Assembly (NCBI GenBank): GCA_019614645.1 | Contig: JABWDB010000003.1 | Location: 16,391,001-16,455,000 of the forward strand | DNA: 64,000 nt | From: Stratiolaelaps scimitus | Taxonomy: Eukaryota > Arthropoda > Arachnida > Mesostigmata > Laelapidae | Direction of reading: 5' to 3' | In this document: piece after piece, positions 34,408 to 45,770 of the stretch | How positions within the stretch are numbered: position 1 is the first letter of the stretch | Layout of the letters: every line of letters begins with the position of its first letter | Notes under the pieces: model-generated | Database searches by the model: none | What the model was told of the DNA's origin: nothing | The model's input: only the letters and a program-made list of their open reading frames with translations | Position numbers and translations under genes: made by a program

Positions 34408-34505
34408 CTTTCTGATCGTATCGAAATCATTCAGTGTTCGAAAGGAAGCCACGTTCCTGCCGCGCGCGCTCTCCAAGTATGAACGCACTGTTCGGACTGT
34501 GCGCC

Positions 34506-34542
34506 ATTCGAAAGGCGGGCCAATTCGAATGATATGCCCTAA
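34506..34542 (-). repeat. right terminal inverted repeat
   Basis: Read on the minus strand it starts TTAGGGCATATCATTCGAAT, differing from the left end at only two of the first 20 positions. A TA dinucleotide follows on the plus strand. Confidence 0.9.
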
Positions 34543-36321
34543 TACTATACGTAGTTGGCATGTTTGTGTTCGAAGCTGACTCTGGGAGGGTACTTCTAGA
34601 CCTAGTAGGACTTCTGCTCGTCCGCTGGACAGATCTAATCCATTCGATGGTTGGTTGATAGTCTCCAGGTTGCATGGCTTAATAAGTTTCGCGTCACAAG
34701 AAAAAGGAAATTTGTTCCAATCGGGTTTTGATGGGTGTTTCGTGGCCATGAGGTGGGGGTCTGCGAAGCAGCGTTCATATATGGGCAAGGGTCTGTGGGC
34801 AAAGGGCATGATGCCCTAGAGCTTCAAGGATTTACGTCGGATGGGAGCGAACCCCGCACGAAGTGACACTACGAATATGGCGACTAAGAAGAAGCGACGC
34901 TAAGTGACGGATGGCGTCTCAAGAAGCGACGCTACCCATCGTGCTGGCCCACGATGATGGGTCTAAACCCAGCGGAACCGAAAACATCCGGCACATATTA
35001 ATAGTTCTGCCGACTCCGGTCCATCACTGAGGCGGGTTCGTTCGTTATGATAGCGCGAAGTGGGCTGCAGCGATCGTTGAATAGAATGGGCATGCAGCTG
35101 TAGTGTGGAAGGATGGCAATTGCAATGTTCAGGGTTTGCCTTCTATTGGTCAAGCATTTGCGTGACCCCATCCATGCGCTGTTTACATATCGCGGTCCGC
35201 TTTTGTAGCATCGTGATGCATGTAGTGTCAAATTGTCAACGGATATATGATCAACAAGCATTTGAGTTAGTTGGTACGGCCGGAAGAAGTACCTGTGCAT
35301 CACGATGCCAAAACTCGAGCTTGAGTGCGTCTCGTAACCAGAGGAGACACCGCCGTTAGACATTTGCATTTACGGGGGTCCGTCTTATGAAGCAATGCTG
35401 AAAGCGGTCCCGTGAACGTTAAATGTTGGCTGAGTGTGTGTCCACATCGAATAGCAGATGCCTCCTTTAGGAGGTTTCTCTGGTGTAACCGAACAATAGC
35501 CAAAATAAAAGTAAGCCTTGGGCAAAGTCCGCGGGTCACTGCATACGACATGTGATATTCGCGGCGGCTCTGTTGTGACACTGTGTTATGTAAACGTGTG
35601 TGCTGCGTTTACATTGTGCTATATGTTCAACCTCTCCGAAACTGTATTGAGTGTCAAACTGCACGACCAATTTTGTACCACGGGTCACTCAATGGGCTGC
35701 CTTTGTGCAGATGCTTGTGTCATGATATAACACTAGTCGGGTTTGGTGCAACCAGAAAGAACAAGCAAACCAAGTAGGATTACTCGAGGATTCCATTGGC
35801 TGAAGTGGACTCGTGAAGCACGATGACAAGAGAACTATTTACAATGAGATATGTGCAACTGAAGAGTAGCTATAGTTATAGTTAAGCTATAGTTCCGAAC
35901 TATAGTTTACCTTAGGTTGGCTATAACGCAACACGAGTCAGAATTTATACCCCGCGGGGCACGCTAGCATACCTTAAGCTTGTGCGTCCTTCACCAGGAC
36001 AAGAGAGTGTGCCTGCATATCCTACATAGAACTGCTTAGCGTGATGGATGTCACCGTGCCTTCGGTTGTTCGTCGCTTATATTCATCTAAAAAAAAGGCG
36101 CGAGTCAAACCTCGTAATTCTCGCGAGTGCACTCCATGTTCGAGATTTTCAGCAAAATCACGACATAGCCTCACGTGTATCGCGGCGCAAATTTCTGATC
36201 TGGGAACAACAGATCAACGAACGATCAGAGTAAAACGATGGCCGGAACGCAAGGATCTAGCCTCCCCTAGAGAAGTGGCCGTAAACGATAAAGGGAGACA
36301 GGATCGCAAATACGGAGCGGG

Positions 36322-36343
36322 CGAGAGAGAGAGAGAGAGAGAG
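36322..36343 (+). repeat. (GA)n microsatellite
   Basis: About eleven GA units at the edge of a GC-rich patch. Confidence 0.93.
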
Positions 36344-36849
36344 TAACTTGAGCTGGCGAGGGAGAGCGTAAAGAGAGAACCAGCAATGCCCCGGGGCGCG
36401 GCGCGTAATTAAGAAGCGCCGGAGCCTGGCCATGAACCGTTCGGTCTCTCGGCCATGGGCCGATTATGGTTGAACGCCGGCAGGAGGAGGAGGAGGCGGT
36501 CGAGGCGACGCGCTGTGTTACTGCTACTACCACTACTACTACTGCTGCAGCCACAGTAGTGCCGGAGTGTTGCACGCCAAGCGCTCGTTCGGGCGTACGA
36601 GCGATCCAGTCAGCCGGCAGCGATAGCGCAGAATGCCGACGGGCCAGCGGCAGGCAGTAGTAAGCAAGAGCTTTTGGCTTCGTCAGCTCAACTTTTATTA
36701 ATATCCGCGCAGTGACCGTACCGAGAGCGAGTTAGGGACATGGCTTTGGCCTGTCGAGACCCAATTAGGTTTGGGAATGTGAGTTCCCTCAACCCTCTCT
36801 CTCTTTCTCTCTCTCTCTCCCGGTTAGCGTCGGCTGTCTCCCTTGTGAT

Positions 36850-36854
<5 letters not shown>

Positions 36855-36882
<28 letters not shown>
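36855..36882. repeat. (TA)n microsatellite
   Basis: Fourteen TA units. Confidence 0.94.
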
Positions 36883-36885
<3 letters not shown>

Positions 36886-38025
36886 TGTGCCACACAGTAC
36901 TGGCGACGTGCCGTTTGCTACAGCATTTCAGGGCTTGCCAGAACACAAACTGCCAGCAACGGCGGCTATGCGTTTATCGCTCTATGTTTAAGGCCCGGCA
37001 GCTTCAAACCCAGATATGTTGGGGAGAGGGAGAGAGAGAGAGAGATAGGACGAGGATGTTCTTGGTTAATGAAACGTGTACATTGATTTGTGATCAGTCA
37101 TTCGCTCATGTACCAGTAAATATGGTCCAGTAACTCTATTGATTTTCTCTATCAGTTAGGTAAAGGTATTTGATTTAAGCAACAGTGAACGCAAATATGC
37201 TTATGCCGAGGGATACTGCCTCTCTCTCTCTCTCCTCCCTTTAATCTCCAGCTATATATGTGATGCATACCAGAGCAGCTTTCATATTAACATGTAACGA
37301 CCAAGTGCTATCCGTGTATGGCGGTAATTCACAAGGTTTCTTGAGTGTGGAAGTATACTAGCATTAATTGGAGCAAGAAGAAAACATAAAGTTAATCATC
37401 TCGTCACCACTCTTTCGCGATTAAATAGCGCCGACTTGACCGGGGAGGGACGCTCGGCAGTAAAGTGTCGAACCTTGATACAATACTGTTGACGTTATCA
37501 GGACTGTTGCAAAATTGGAGCGGTGGCGAACTTCATAGGCTTCGATGCCGCCGCGGTAGTCGTTCGGTTACGTTGGACTTTTTTTTTTTAGAGGAGGAAT
37601 TTTTTTCTCAAACGCTCGGTTACCACTAGAGACTTTCCAATCTCCATGAAAGTGGGCCGATCCAGTGCAGGGGGTTGACCTGGATGACAAAACGCCTCTG
37701 CCTGCTAAAACCATCCTCTGCTGAGAGTGTGTCTCTTCCCCAGAGTCGGCACGCTTGGCATTACTTCGATCGGTTACGTTGAACTGATTGGCTGTAACTT
37801 GACCAGTGAATGGTTGTCAGTTCCACACGAGTCAATTTCTATCATTTGCCGTTATATCAATGTAATTTATCACATAGGCCCGTCTATAGAGAGAATGCAT
37901 TTAAATTATGCCTACTATCGTCGTCTTTGTAGATGTACGCAGTCACTCCGTTGTCCAATACTTTCACGCTATAGAAACTGCTTCGGGTGTCTCAGCTCTT
38001 AATTGTGCAAATTTATCTTGTGGCA

Positions 38026-39110
38026 GAATTAATGTGGAAGCTGAACTTCCCCGTATCTGGAAAACCAGTGCAGGCTCATTGGAAACTCCACACACAAATG
38101 CAGATGAGTTAAAGCGTCACTTCGCGATAGCACGTTCTGAAACAGTATCCGACATCTAAATACATTTTAAGAGGATATTCTGCCTGAATTAGAGTCTACG
38201 TGCCCGGCTCGAGGGCGATCATTTATAATGCCTTTACTGAGGTCTGTGCGTTGGAAATTCAGCAGGCGCTGGACTCCATCAAGGCCACCTGGAGTATTTG
38301 ACTCATCTGTGCTCATAGCAAGATAATAAAATTATCCTCTTCAGTTCTGCCCCATCATCTGATTAACCTATCCTTGAGGTCCGGATCCTTCTCAAGGAAG
38401 CTGAAGGACGCTAGGATTATCCCACTGTTAAAGGACAAGGACGACCTGAGGTTCCCGTACAAATATCGGCCGATCTCGCTGGTCGACGATCTGTCCAATG
38501 TCTTTGAAAAGACAGTGATAGCAATACTAGAGTGTCACCTTACACGAAATGAACTCCTTCTCTCCGTAACAGGTCGGATTCCGTAGATCGCGGTCCACAG
38601 AGCTGGCTGTGGCGCACTTAAGACAAGAAGTTGCGGACACCCTTGAGGGCCATCACTTGTGCCTTGGGATCTGTCTGGATATAGCGACAGCTGCCTGCGA
38701 CTCCCGCTCTTTCTGAAAATGTTCGAGTGCCTTGGTTGCAATTCTAGGGTCACCCCCTGGTTTCGTTCACGTCTTTCAGATAGAAGGCTGGTAGTATTGA
38801 GTCGTCATGGCTGGAGATCTCCATTCGAATGCCACAGTCCTCAATCTTGGACATGTTTATCATACCGTCCTGTACTTCTCGTAAGACGGTTACCTTTATC
38901 TATGACACATCTTGCCTCATCCGCGCGGTTCCGGAGAGGACTCGGACTTAAGGTGAAATGCTTTTGTTTGATTTACAAAATGCTGCTTACGGCTATACCG
39001 TGTTACGGTATCCATATTTGGAAAAGTATACAGGTGATCAATGGTGGGGCCGAGGTCGCTCAGAACGACCCGTCGGACATCCGAGTCCGGGTTGTCTATT
39101 GCTGTTAAAG
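38026..39110 (+). pseudogene. non-LTR retrotransposon reverse transcriptase remnant
   Basis: A decayed reverse transcriptase of a non-LTR (LINE-like, probably Jockey/CR1/R1-type) retrotransposon. Read in order: the pre-RT linker (LPRIWKTSAG, NADELKRHFA), then TEVCALEIQQALDSIKAT near 38236-38290, a stop, LSSSVLPHHLINLSLRSGSF, and the fingers motif LKDARIIPLLKDKDDLRFPY followed by KYRPISLVDDLSNVFEK. A frameshift near 38575 leads to GFRRSRSTELAVAHLRQEV and LGICLDIATAACDS, which holds the motif A Asp. Next come WFRSRLSDRRLVV and, after a gap, the thumb-like LIYKMLLTAIPCYGIHIWK near 38955-39025. The segment that should hold the YADD box is missing, so it is inactive. No endonuclease or poly(A) tail was recognised. 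Confidence 0.85.
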
Positions 39111-39792
39111 AGTCTAGCCATGCTCTTGTACATTTGGCCGTCTGAGTGTCGCTTTCTTGCGGGATCACCGCTAAATAGGTTTCGTACGGAATGAAGAAAC
39201 AATTGCAACATGACCTTAGGTTGACGTTTCAATCGCTCGTTTGAGTTATGCTGGCTTGGAATGAACTTAGTGAAGTGGAACTCCTGAGTTGGGCTGAGAA
39301 CCCCTTGAGCAGGTGATGATAATTATGCCAGCACACGGCAACAATTGGGCCACAATTTCTGTGGTATTGTGCAATATTTCCGCAAGTATTTAGGCGTAGT
39401 CGGAGCCGTATGGCTCTCTGTTTCGTCCCCTGGTTCCTCTGCCTACGGCGAAAGTGACCAAGCCACCATCGGATCTTTCTACATAGGCTTATTTCCCCGG
39501 TCACCGAAGTTAAGGTAACCTACACTGGATACCGCCTAGCCGGCGAGCCGGACCTTCCTCTCAGTTACCCCCAGTGAACTTGAATCCTGATCCCCCCCAG
39601 TTCCTCCTGGCTTCCGCGTAACCACCATCGGCAGCGGCCAGGCGTCTGCTATGTCCACCGCAGGCTCGCCTGCCTGATCGGTGGTGGATTACAATATCTA
39701 CATTGTCAGCAAAGAGAGTGAGGGAGGAGATACCTAAATATATCGTTATATATATTATTCATTTCAAAGGTTATCGCACATTTTTAATAACG

Positions 39793-39826
<34 letters not shown>

Positions 39827-39830
39827 TACA
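39793..39830. repeat. compound (TA)n(CA)n microsatellite
   Basis: About thirteen TA units pass into CA units. Confidence 0.93.
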
Positions 39831-42251
39831 TACCATTCTCACCAAACACAAAGGAATTGTAGCTTCCACGTACACATCGCAAAAGCTACAACCGTTTTTT
39901 CTATTTCATGAGCCAAAAATGCCTCTGCCCACCACCAAAATGGACTCCCTCGACGATTCAACGGCACAAACAGAACGAACATTTTCTCATCACGAAATTA
40001 GCTGATGAGTCAGCAGCTACCTCCGCTACAAAAATGGCGTAACAATAATCCAAAACGTGCCTCCACAAAATCTGCCATCTTCTCATGCCAATCCTGCCTC
40101 GCAAGCTTCCCCTATGGCAACGCGTAGCAGCATAATTGAACATCATCTCGCACCGCGCCAGCCACGAGTAATGACCGTCAACTCAGAAATGCTCTGTTTT
40201 GAGAGCAGAGCTAACAGAGACAGCAACAGCAACAAAGAAAGATATAAACAATCGCCAAATCTCTCACATATGTCATTACGCTCGCTAATGGCGGGGGTCG
40301 GTGGCAAGGCGCAAAGTGCGCGCTCGGGAGATGGATATAACGTGTGCGCTCATTCTGAACTCGCGAGACGTTTCGCCAGCGTAGTTGTTGCTGTTGTTGT
40401 TGTCGTCGAGGTTGTGCTGTGCATGATGTCGCCGTCGTGTTATTGCGGTTGTTCTCGGCGCTGTTGTTGTTCTCGTCATTTTCTACGGCCGCGCCAGTCT
40501 GTCTGGTTTCAGAACACGTCCTGCTTTGTCGTTCTTCACTTTTTTGTTGAGTATTACTGTGTCCCTTGCGCCCTTGCCGGGCCCAAGTTTCACCGCTAAG
40601 CGCACTGCAACCCGTTGAGCGATGACGCTGCCGCCGCGTCCACCGCTATCAGTTAGGCCCACCAGCAGCTCACCAGCTCACTGGCATAAGGGCTGGTCGG
40701 AGTGTCCTTCGCTCTTTGTCCTTGGTCCAGCGAGAAGTCGTTCGACTTTCCCTTCGGTATGGAAAACGATCCAGGTCATGGTGATACGGTGGTGACGATG
40801 ATTGTCGATGACCGCTACATGTATGTGTCTCTTTGGCGCGGTGTGCTGCCGTGTGCGCAACCAGCATTGGCCACGAGTTGTGCGTTGAGCCTCGAGCTCA
40901 GAGCGGCTCGTTGATCTGTAAGAGGAACGAGCCTGGCAGAAAGACGACACTGTGAATCGGAATAAAAGGGGGTCTTCGCATATACCGCGGCTTGTGATAG
41001 GGTTATCACAACATAACGAAATCACGACCACCACCATAACAACAACAGAGGCTTATCAACGAGAGGATAACGCCGCGGTGAGCTGGAAATTTAAGCATGC
41101 TCAGCTCAGATTAAAACGGTCGAAGGCACACAATAGATGTATTTGAGTCAGAGTAATAAGGGTAACAAATTTGTATATATTATAAAAGAACACTTATGCG
41201 GTTACGAAGCGGTGTGTGTGTTTCTTTTCGCTAACCCTGCCATCATCAGAACTACTCCCAGTCTGTGTTGTAGCTAATGGGTACATACTATAGTTGAGTC
41301 GAACTATACAGCAGAGGCCTAGGAAGAAACCAATCCATTTAGCCGGCTATTTTAACAATTAATCACTTTAACAGCACGAAAACACGCCATATGGATATTA
41401 CATATATACATAATAAAAATGCCCCCAAGTTGCCAGCGTAGTGCCGCTAAAGTGAGTTGCGGCGTGTCGAGACGAGGACGTAATACATATCAAGATGGCA
41501 TCTCAATATACTCACCAAATGCTCAGCCCGTATTGTTTATTATGTATCTTTTGCAACATAATCAACGTGAGCTGCATGAGTCAAGTTTCCATTACGCGGT
41601 TACCCCTCACTCGTTTCAAGTAAGTTGATCACTCGGGTATGAACAAATACCTTACCATAGGAGAATTTACTTTATTTACTGGATGAAGCTGCAGCATCAT
41701 ACGGGGTGCTCTGCTCAACTATAATAAATTCGCTGATCTGTCTGCATGTCCAGCTGTATGGGATAAATAATCACATAACAGTGTAACGACACCTTTATAG
41801 GAGACCGGCTACGTTAGGCGGTAACCTCGATATTCATCGAAGGGCAGCAAAAGATGAGAAGCCAGGCAGAACCAGGAATAATAGCGACACACCCTTCTCC
41901 TAACTGGAGAAGGGCGAACGCGGGAGACGGGTACGGCGCCGCTGGCGGTAGAAGTCGGGGCTCAGATACTCAACACCTTGATGGGAATAGATATTTTTAT
42001 GTTGTACTGTCGATGCTACACCCATTGAGTGAGAAATGAGTGGTACCTGGCTAAAGGCAGACCTAGGGGATTGTCGGTGACTGCGTGAGTGGATCGGCCG
42101 AGCGGTTGGCTGGCCTGCCGCCTTCTGCGAGAAATCGGCCGGCGACATTGACCCTTTTGCGTTAGAAGCAGAAGCAGCCGCCGCGGCTGTGGAGGGGATT
42201 TAGAAAGCGACTGGTGTCTGATATTATCGCAGCACGAGAGCGACGAGAAAT

Positions 42252-42279
<28 letters not shown>
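42252..42279 (+). repeat. (GA)n microsatellite
   Basis: About fourteen GA units inside a GC-rich patch. Confidence 0.94.
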
Positions 42280-42282
<3 letters not shown>

Positions 42283-43993
42283 AACAAGGACGATGACGAC
42301 GGCGTCAAGGGCACCAAGGGACCAAAGGAGGTGAGGTGGCCTTCTAAGAAGGGACTTTTCTTTGACTTGCCGTCTAGCTAGCTTGCTGGCTGGCATTATT
42401 TTTTTGTCATTGGAAGACAAAGGCTCGGTCGTTGGCTGGTCCGTTCGACCAACGATGGCCGGACGGCCTAGTGTACGCACAACTCTTTCCCAGCCAACTA
42501 GCATGGCCGCTCGTTGGACGTCCGCTGTTTGCGAAACCGTCTGTCGCTCTCGGAAAGGATCAGGCCACATCACACCCATCAACCCACGCATCGATTTCCA
42601 ACACTCCCAGTGTCTTCCGTCTGCCCAAGTCCCCTACCGACATTCTCGTACCCCTCAATATCCCGCTTGCTCGCGCGATCCGCCCCGCGCCGTGGTCGTC
42701 TGGGTCGCTCGAGCAGATACGAGACACAGCCGTCTGGCAGGTGTCTCTTGTGTAGCCAGCGCTCTTCGACGGCGACGCTTGACGGCGGCGGGGAGTGCAG
42801 CGTCGCCTGCCGGCACCCCCTGTCGCAGGAGGCTAGAGGCATTGGTTCGTCGGCTGGTTGGTTAGCTGGGGGGGGGGATGCTGATATTAAGCTAGCTGGT
42901 GGGCAGACGTTTCGCTCTACCGACGCTTCACAGGGATGGTCCGCATGTCGCTTCTAGGTGAGAGACGAGGTAGGAGAGAAGTATCCGAACCGAGCTCGCT
43001 ACGACCACCCACCGAGAACCGCCACCTGCTTGTCAATGGCGCTGGTGGCTCGGACCGATCCGAGCTGATGGTCTGCTCAGTCCGCCCAAGAGATAAGCGA
43101 ACGTCCGACACCAAGCTATCGCTTCGGCCTGGTATACGGTAACGAAGACTAGTGTGTGTGTGTGCGTGCCTGCCTTGAAGTAGGGTGACGGAAACGTGGA
43201 CATGCGAGCAACCAACGAGATTGGAGCTTAACGCGAAACACACAGCCATTGTTTATCTACCGCGGATACTACCCATCGTTGAAAGTCAATTCGAAGGATG
43301 AGGATTGCCATTCTACTGTAATTGGCAAATACTATGGCAATACCTAGCTGGGCCAGCATACTGTCAATAGACTGCTATTTTCAATTCAAGTTGTTTAGTT
43401 GGGAGAAAAAAATCAATGTTTGGAAATTTGCAGACTGTTTGATACTTTGCCAAAAGGTGAGTAATACAATTTTTAAATACTGAGCGTTGTAATTATATTT
43501 GATCCGAGGCCGTGCAATAGAGGGAATATATATTATTATAGAACTGCATTATAATAAGGGCGCGAGCTCGCCTCAGCGGGCTCGTACCTGTAAAGGTTGC
43601 ATTTCTTGTTAAACAAGTTTAGCGTCAGTTAGTTACGAATAACCAGTTATAATTCCCAATGAAACGCCCCCTCATGCAAAATAGCGAAGATTGTCCAATA
43701 GACTCTTCAGGATTCTTCCGTTCTCGACGTCAGACATGGCGGGTGAAGCAGAGGTTCAACTGATTGCAAAGTTATATCATTTCCTCTAACACCTGTAGAA
43801 CTGCTTTAGTAGACCAATAAAATCTTTACTTTTACCGGAACTTTGGCCTTCCTGTTGTTCATATCGTTTTCGCAGTGTGCATTTGTGCCATTTAGTCTTA
43901 CCGGTCTGCTTCAATGGTGACTGACGACACAGGACGAAAAAGAGAGACAATTATTGGAATTGAGTTGTCATATGTTGCGAATATCATAGATTA

Positions 43994-44011
43994 AATATAT
44001 ATATATATATA
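43994..44011. repeat. (TA)n microsatellite
   Basis: About nine TA units. Confidence 0.9.
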
Positions 44012-45479
44012 GTCTAACTATACTTAAGTGGAAAAGACCATACCGGACACCTGCCTACCTCGCTGTCCACACCAGATGCTTAACAACCTGTGACTGAGGC
44101 TGCTACAGCCGTTCGGCGCCTTCAAAATTTTCTTTTCTCTAGATGCATGCATTTGTGAGTGGACATTCAGCGCAGTGTGTCGTCTCTGGAAAATATTTTT
44201 CATACAAAGCATATGGTAATTGTATTGCTCGGACTGAGGGGTCAAAATCTCAGTCCGTACGGACGTTTATAAAAGCGGCAACAGTAGCTCCATGATATTG
44301 TCAAAAATTGTGTTTTGCCAACAACTCAATGTAGACTCGCCCAAGGGTTAACGTCTATTGCATGAAAGACGTAGTTTCAATGTTTGGACAATATGTCGGC
44401 GTCTTGTATTCTTCGACATGGCGGCCGAAATGGCCAACACGCTTTCCTCAGAGTGGATGCCCAGGTACAAAACAGTTCAGCCGAATTCCTCCTTATCGAA
44501 CCGTTGTCGTTGTATTGGTAATTCGGGAAATGTCTCCGGACAATAGAATCGGTATGGCAGACATGTGTCGAAAAGGTGTGATCGTATCATTGGTTCCAAT
44601 ATTGTTACAGCGTATCTCCATTCGCAGAGCCAGCCCTGGGAGATAAACAAGCCTATTTTGCAGATATGTTTCGTCCCTAGTTATACGGTCAGACCTGTGT
44701 GAGCCGGAAACACAGGTTCGTCGGAAAACGCAGGAAAACGGCCGCCTCCCGGGATGATGGTATACATCAACGCTGACTTCGTCGTTGACATGCTCAATAT
44801 ATTTGCCAGCTTGGCCACCAGATACGATGTCTGTCACGCGGTTGCATTGGAGACTCGGCCGTAATGATATGTCTGATGTCAGAAGTGTATTTAACTCAAG
44901 GCAAGTATGCTAAAAATGCAAAATGAAATACCAAATGATAATTGGAGAATAGCTGATAGTCAATGAAGACACACACACTCTCTTTCTCTATCTCTCTCGC
45001 CCGTGGTATTGTTTCGGCCGCTTCACATTGTTTAGGTAGGCCGAGCGCAGCACACAATTCATGGTTCTAATCTGTGTGGGTGACTTCGCCCCTCTAGTCT
45101 GAGCGAATCAATCGGTGAGCGAGCTTATTTGTCGGTATTCCCGATAGCAAATAATCTTTGTGTCTCAGCTGAGTCCACCAGCTAGGCTTCCCAGTTACCG
45201 CTTCTGGCGCTAAGTTCGCCATCGAACTGCCTACGGTAACTGAATGTGATCCTTTTGAGTGGCACTTGAGTTTACTTCCACCCTGACTGACCGGCTGACT
45301 GTATCTGGAAAGCCCCTAGCTGAACTAGAATGTAACTAGTAGCGAGTAGCCCCGGGAACCCTGACAGTCCTGCTGGCTTTTGGGAAAACTTTGAACCGAA
45401 AAAGCCGGGAAAATGTCGCCCCTCAGTTCCCTCCTCCATTCCCTCTATCGTACTGCGCCGTGAGCTCAATGTGTCACCT

Positions 45480-45770
45480 TGGTATCCGATAGCAACCTGT
45501 AGACCCGTTTTCCATAAGCTCTTTTCCGTGGATATAATGACGCTAGCAAGATGGCTGGCGTACACACGTCGTTCGGATGATAGGGACCGCTTTTGTGAGG
45601 CGGCTGCCGACCATAAACGAGTGGCGTGAGGTCATCAGCATATTTTACGTGGGCTTTCCTATGATGCGCATGCTCCAGATGTTTTGGGAGTTTACTGCTT
45701 TCTTCCCACCTCAGCAGGAAGCAATGGAGCACAAGAGGCCACGAGGAGGGTATCTGCTTCAGGTCAACCT
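45480..45770 (-). pseudogene. reverse transcriptase fragment (YADD region)
   Basis: On the minus strand a short frame reads SSWPLVLHCFLLRWEES, then HVKYADDLTPLVYGRQ. This fits reverse transcriptase motif B (normally QG-P-SP-L...), the following helix, and motif C, the YADD catalytic box (codons at 45629-45646 in plus coordinates). After a frame change, IISTEKSLW lies about 35 residues on, where non-LTR enzymes carry a conserved S-EKT/S motif. The Gln-Gly of motif B is degraded and nothing recognisable flanks the segment, so it is a 5'- and 3'-truncated remnant. It is on the opposite strand to the remnant at 38-39 kb and covers a part that copy lacks; whether both come from one family cannot be told by eye. 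Confidence 0.6.

Larger units (their letters stand above)
33561..34542 (-). mobile_element. mariner-type element with intact ends
   Basis: The terminal inverted repeats start TTAGGGCATATC at 33561 on the plus strand and at 34542 on the minus strand. They match over about 36 bp with few differences, and each is flanked by TA (33559-33560 and 34543-34544), the expected target duplication. The total length is 982 bp against about 1.3 kb for autonomous mariners. The interior is a decayed minus-strand transposase with a central deletion. Its ends differ from those of the element at 25.5 kb, so two families are present. Confidence 0.9.
34545..38025. other. unassigned sequence
   Basis: It contains two AAGAAGCGACGCTA units at about 34888-34934, a cluster of TATAGTT units with a 19-bp imperfect palindrome at 35887-35905, a GC-rich patch at 36.26-36.72 kb, and TA/GA/CT microsatellites. 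Two short segments (35393-35432 and 35653-35673) match segments at 18-20 kb. No gene is supported. Confidence 0.45.
39111..45479. other. unassigned sequence with GC-rich patches
   Basis: It includes GC-rich patches at 40.3-40.7 and 42.05-43.15 kb and TA and GA tracts. TTATAAAAG near 41181 and TTTATAAAAGCGGC near 44266 are TATA-like but lack convincing initiators. Large open frames at 40.06-40.6 and 42.0-42.9 kb overlap on both strands and are judged compositional. Confidence 0.4.

Noticed and set aside
44266..44300. TATA-like TTTATAAAAGCGGC as a further promoter
   Set aside because: No initiator-like sequence at the right distance and ATGs follow at once with short frames only.
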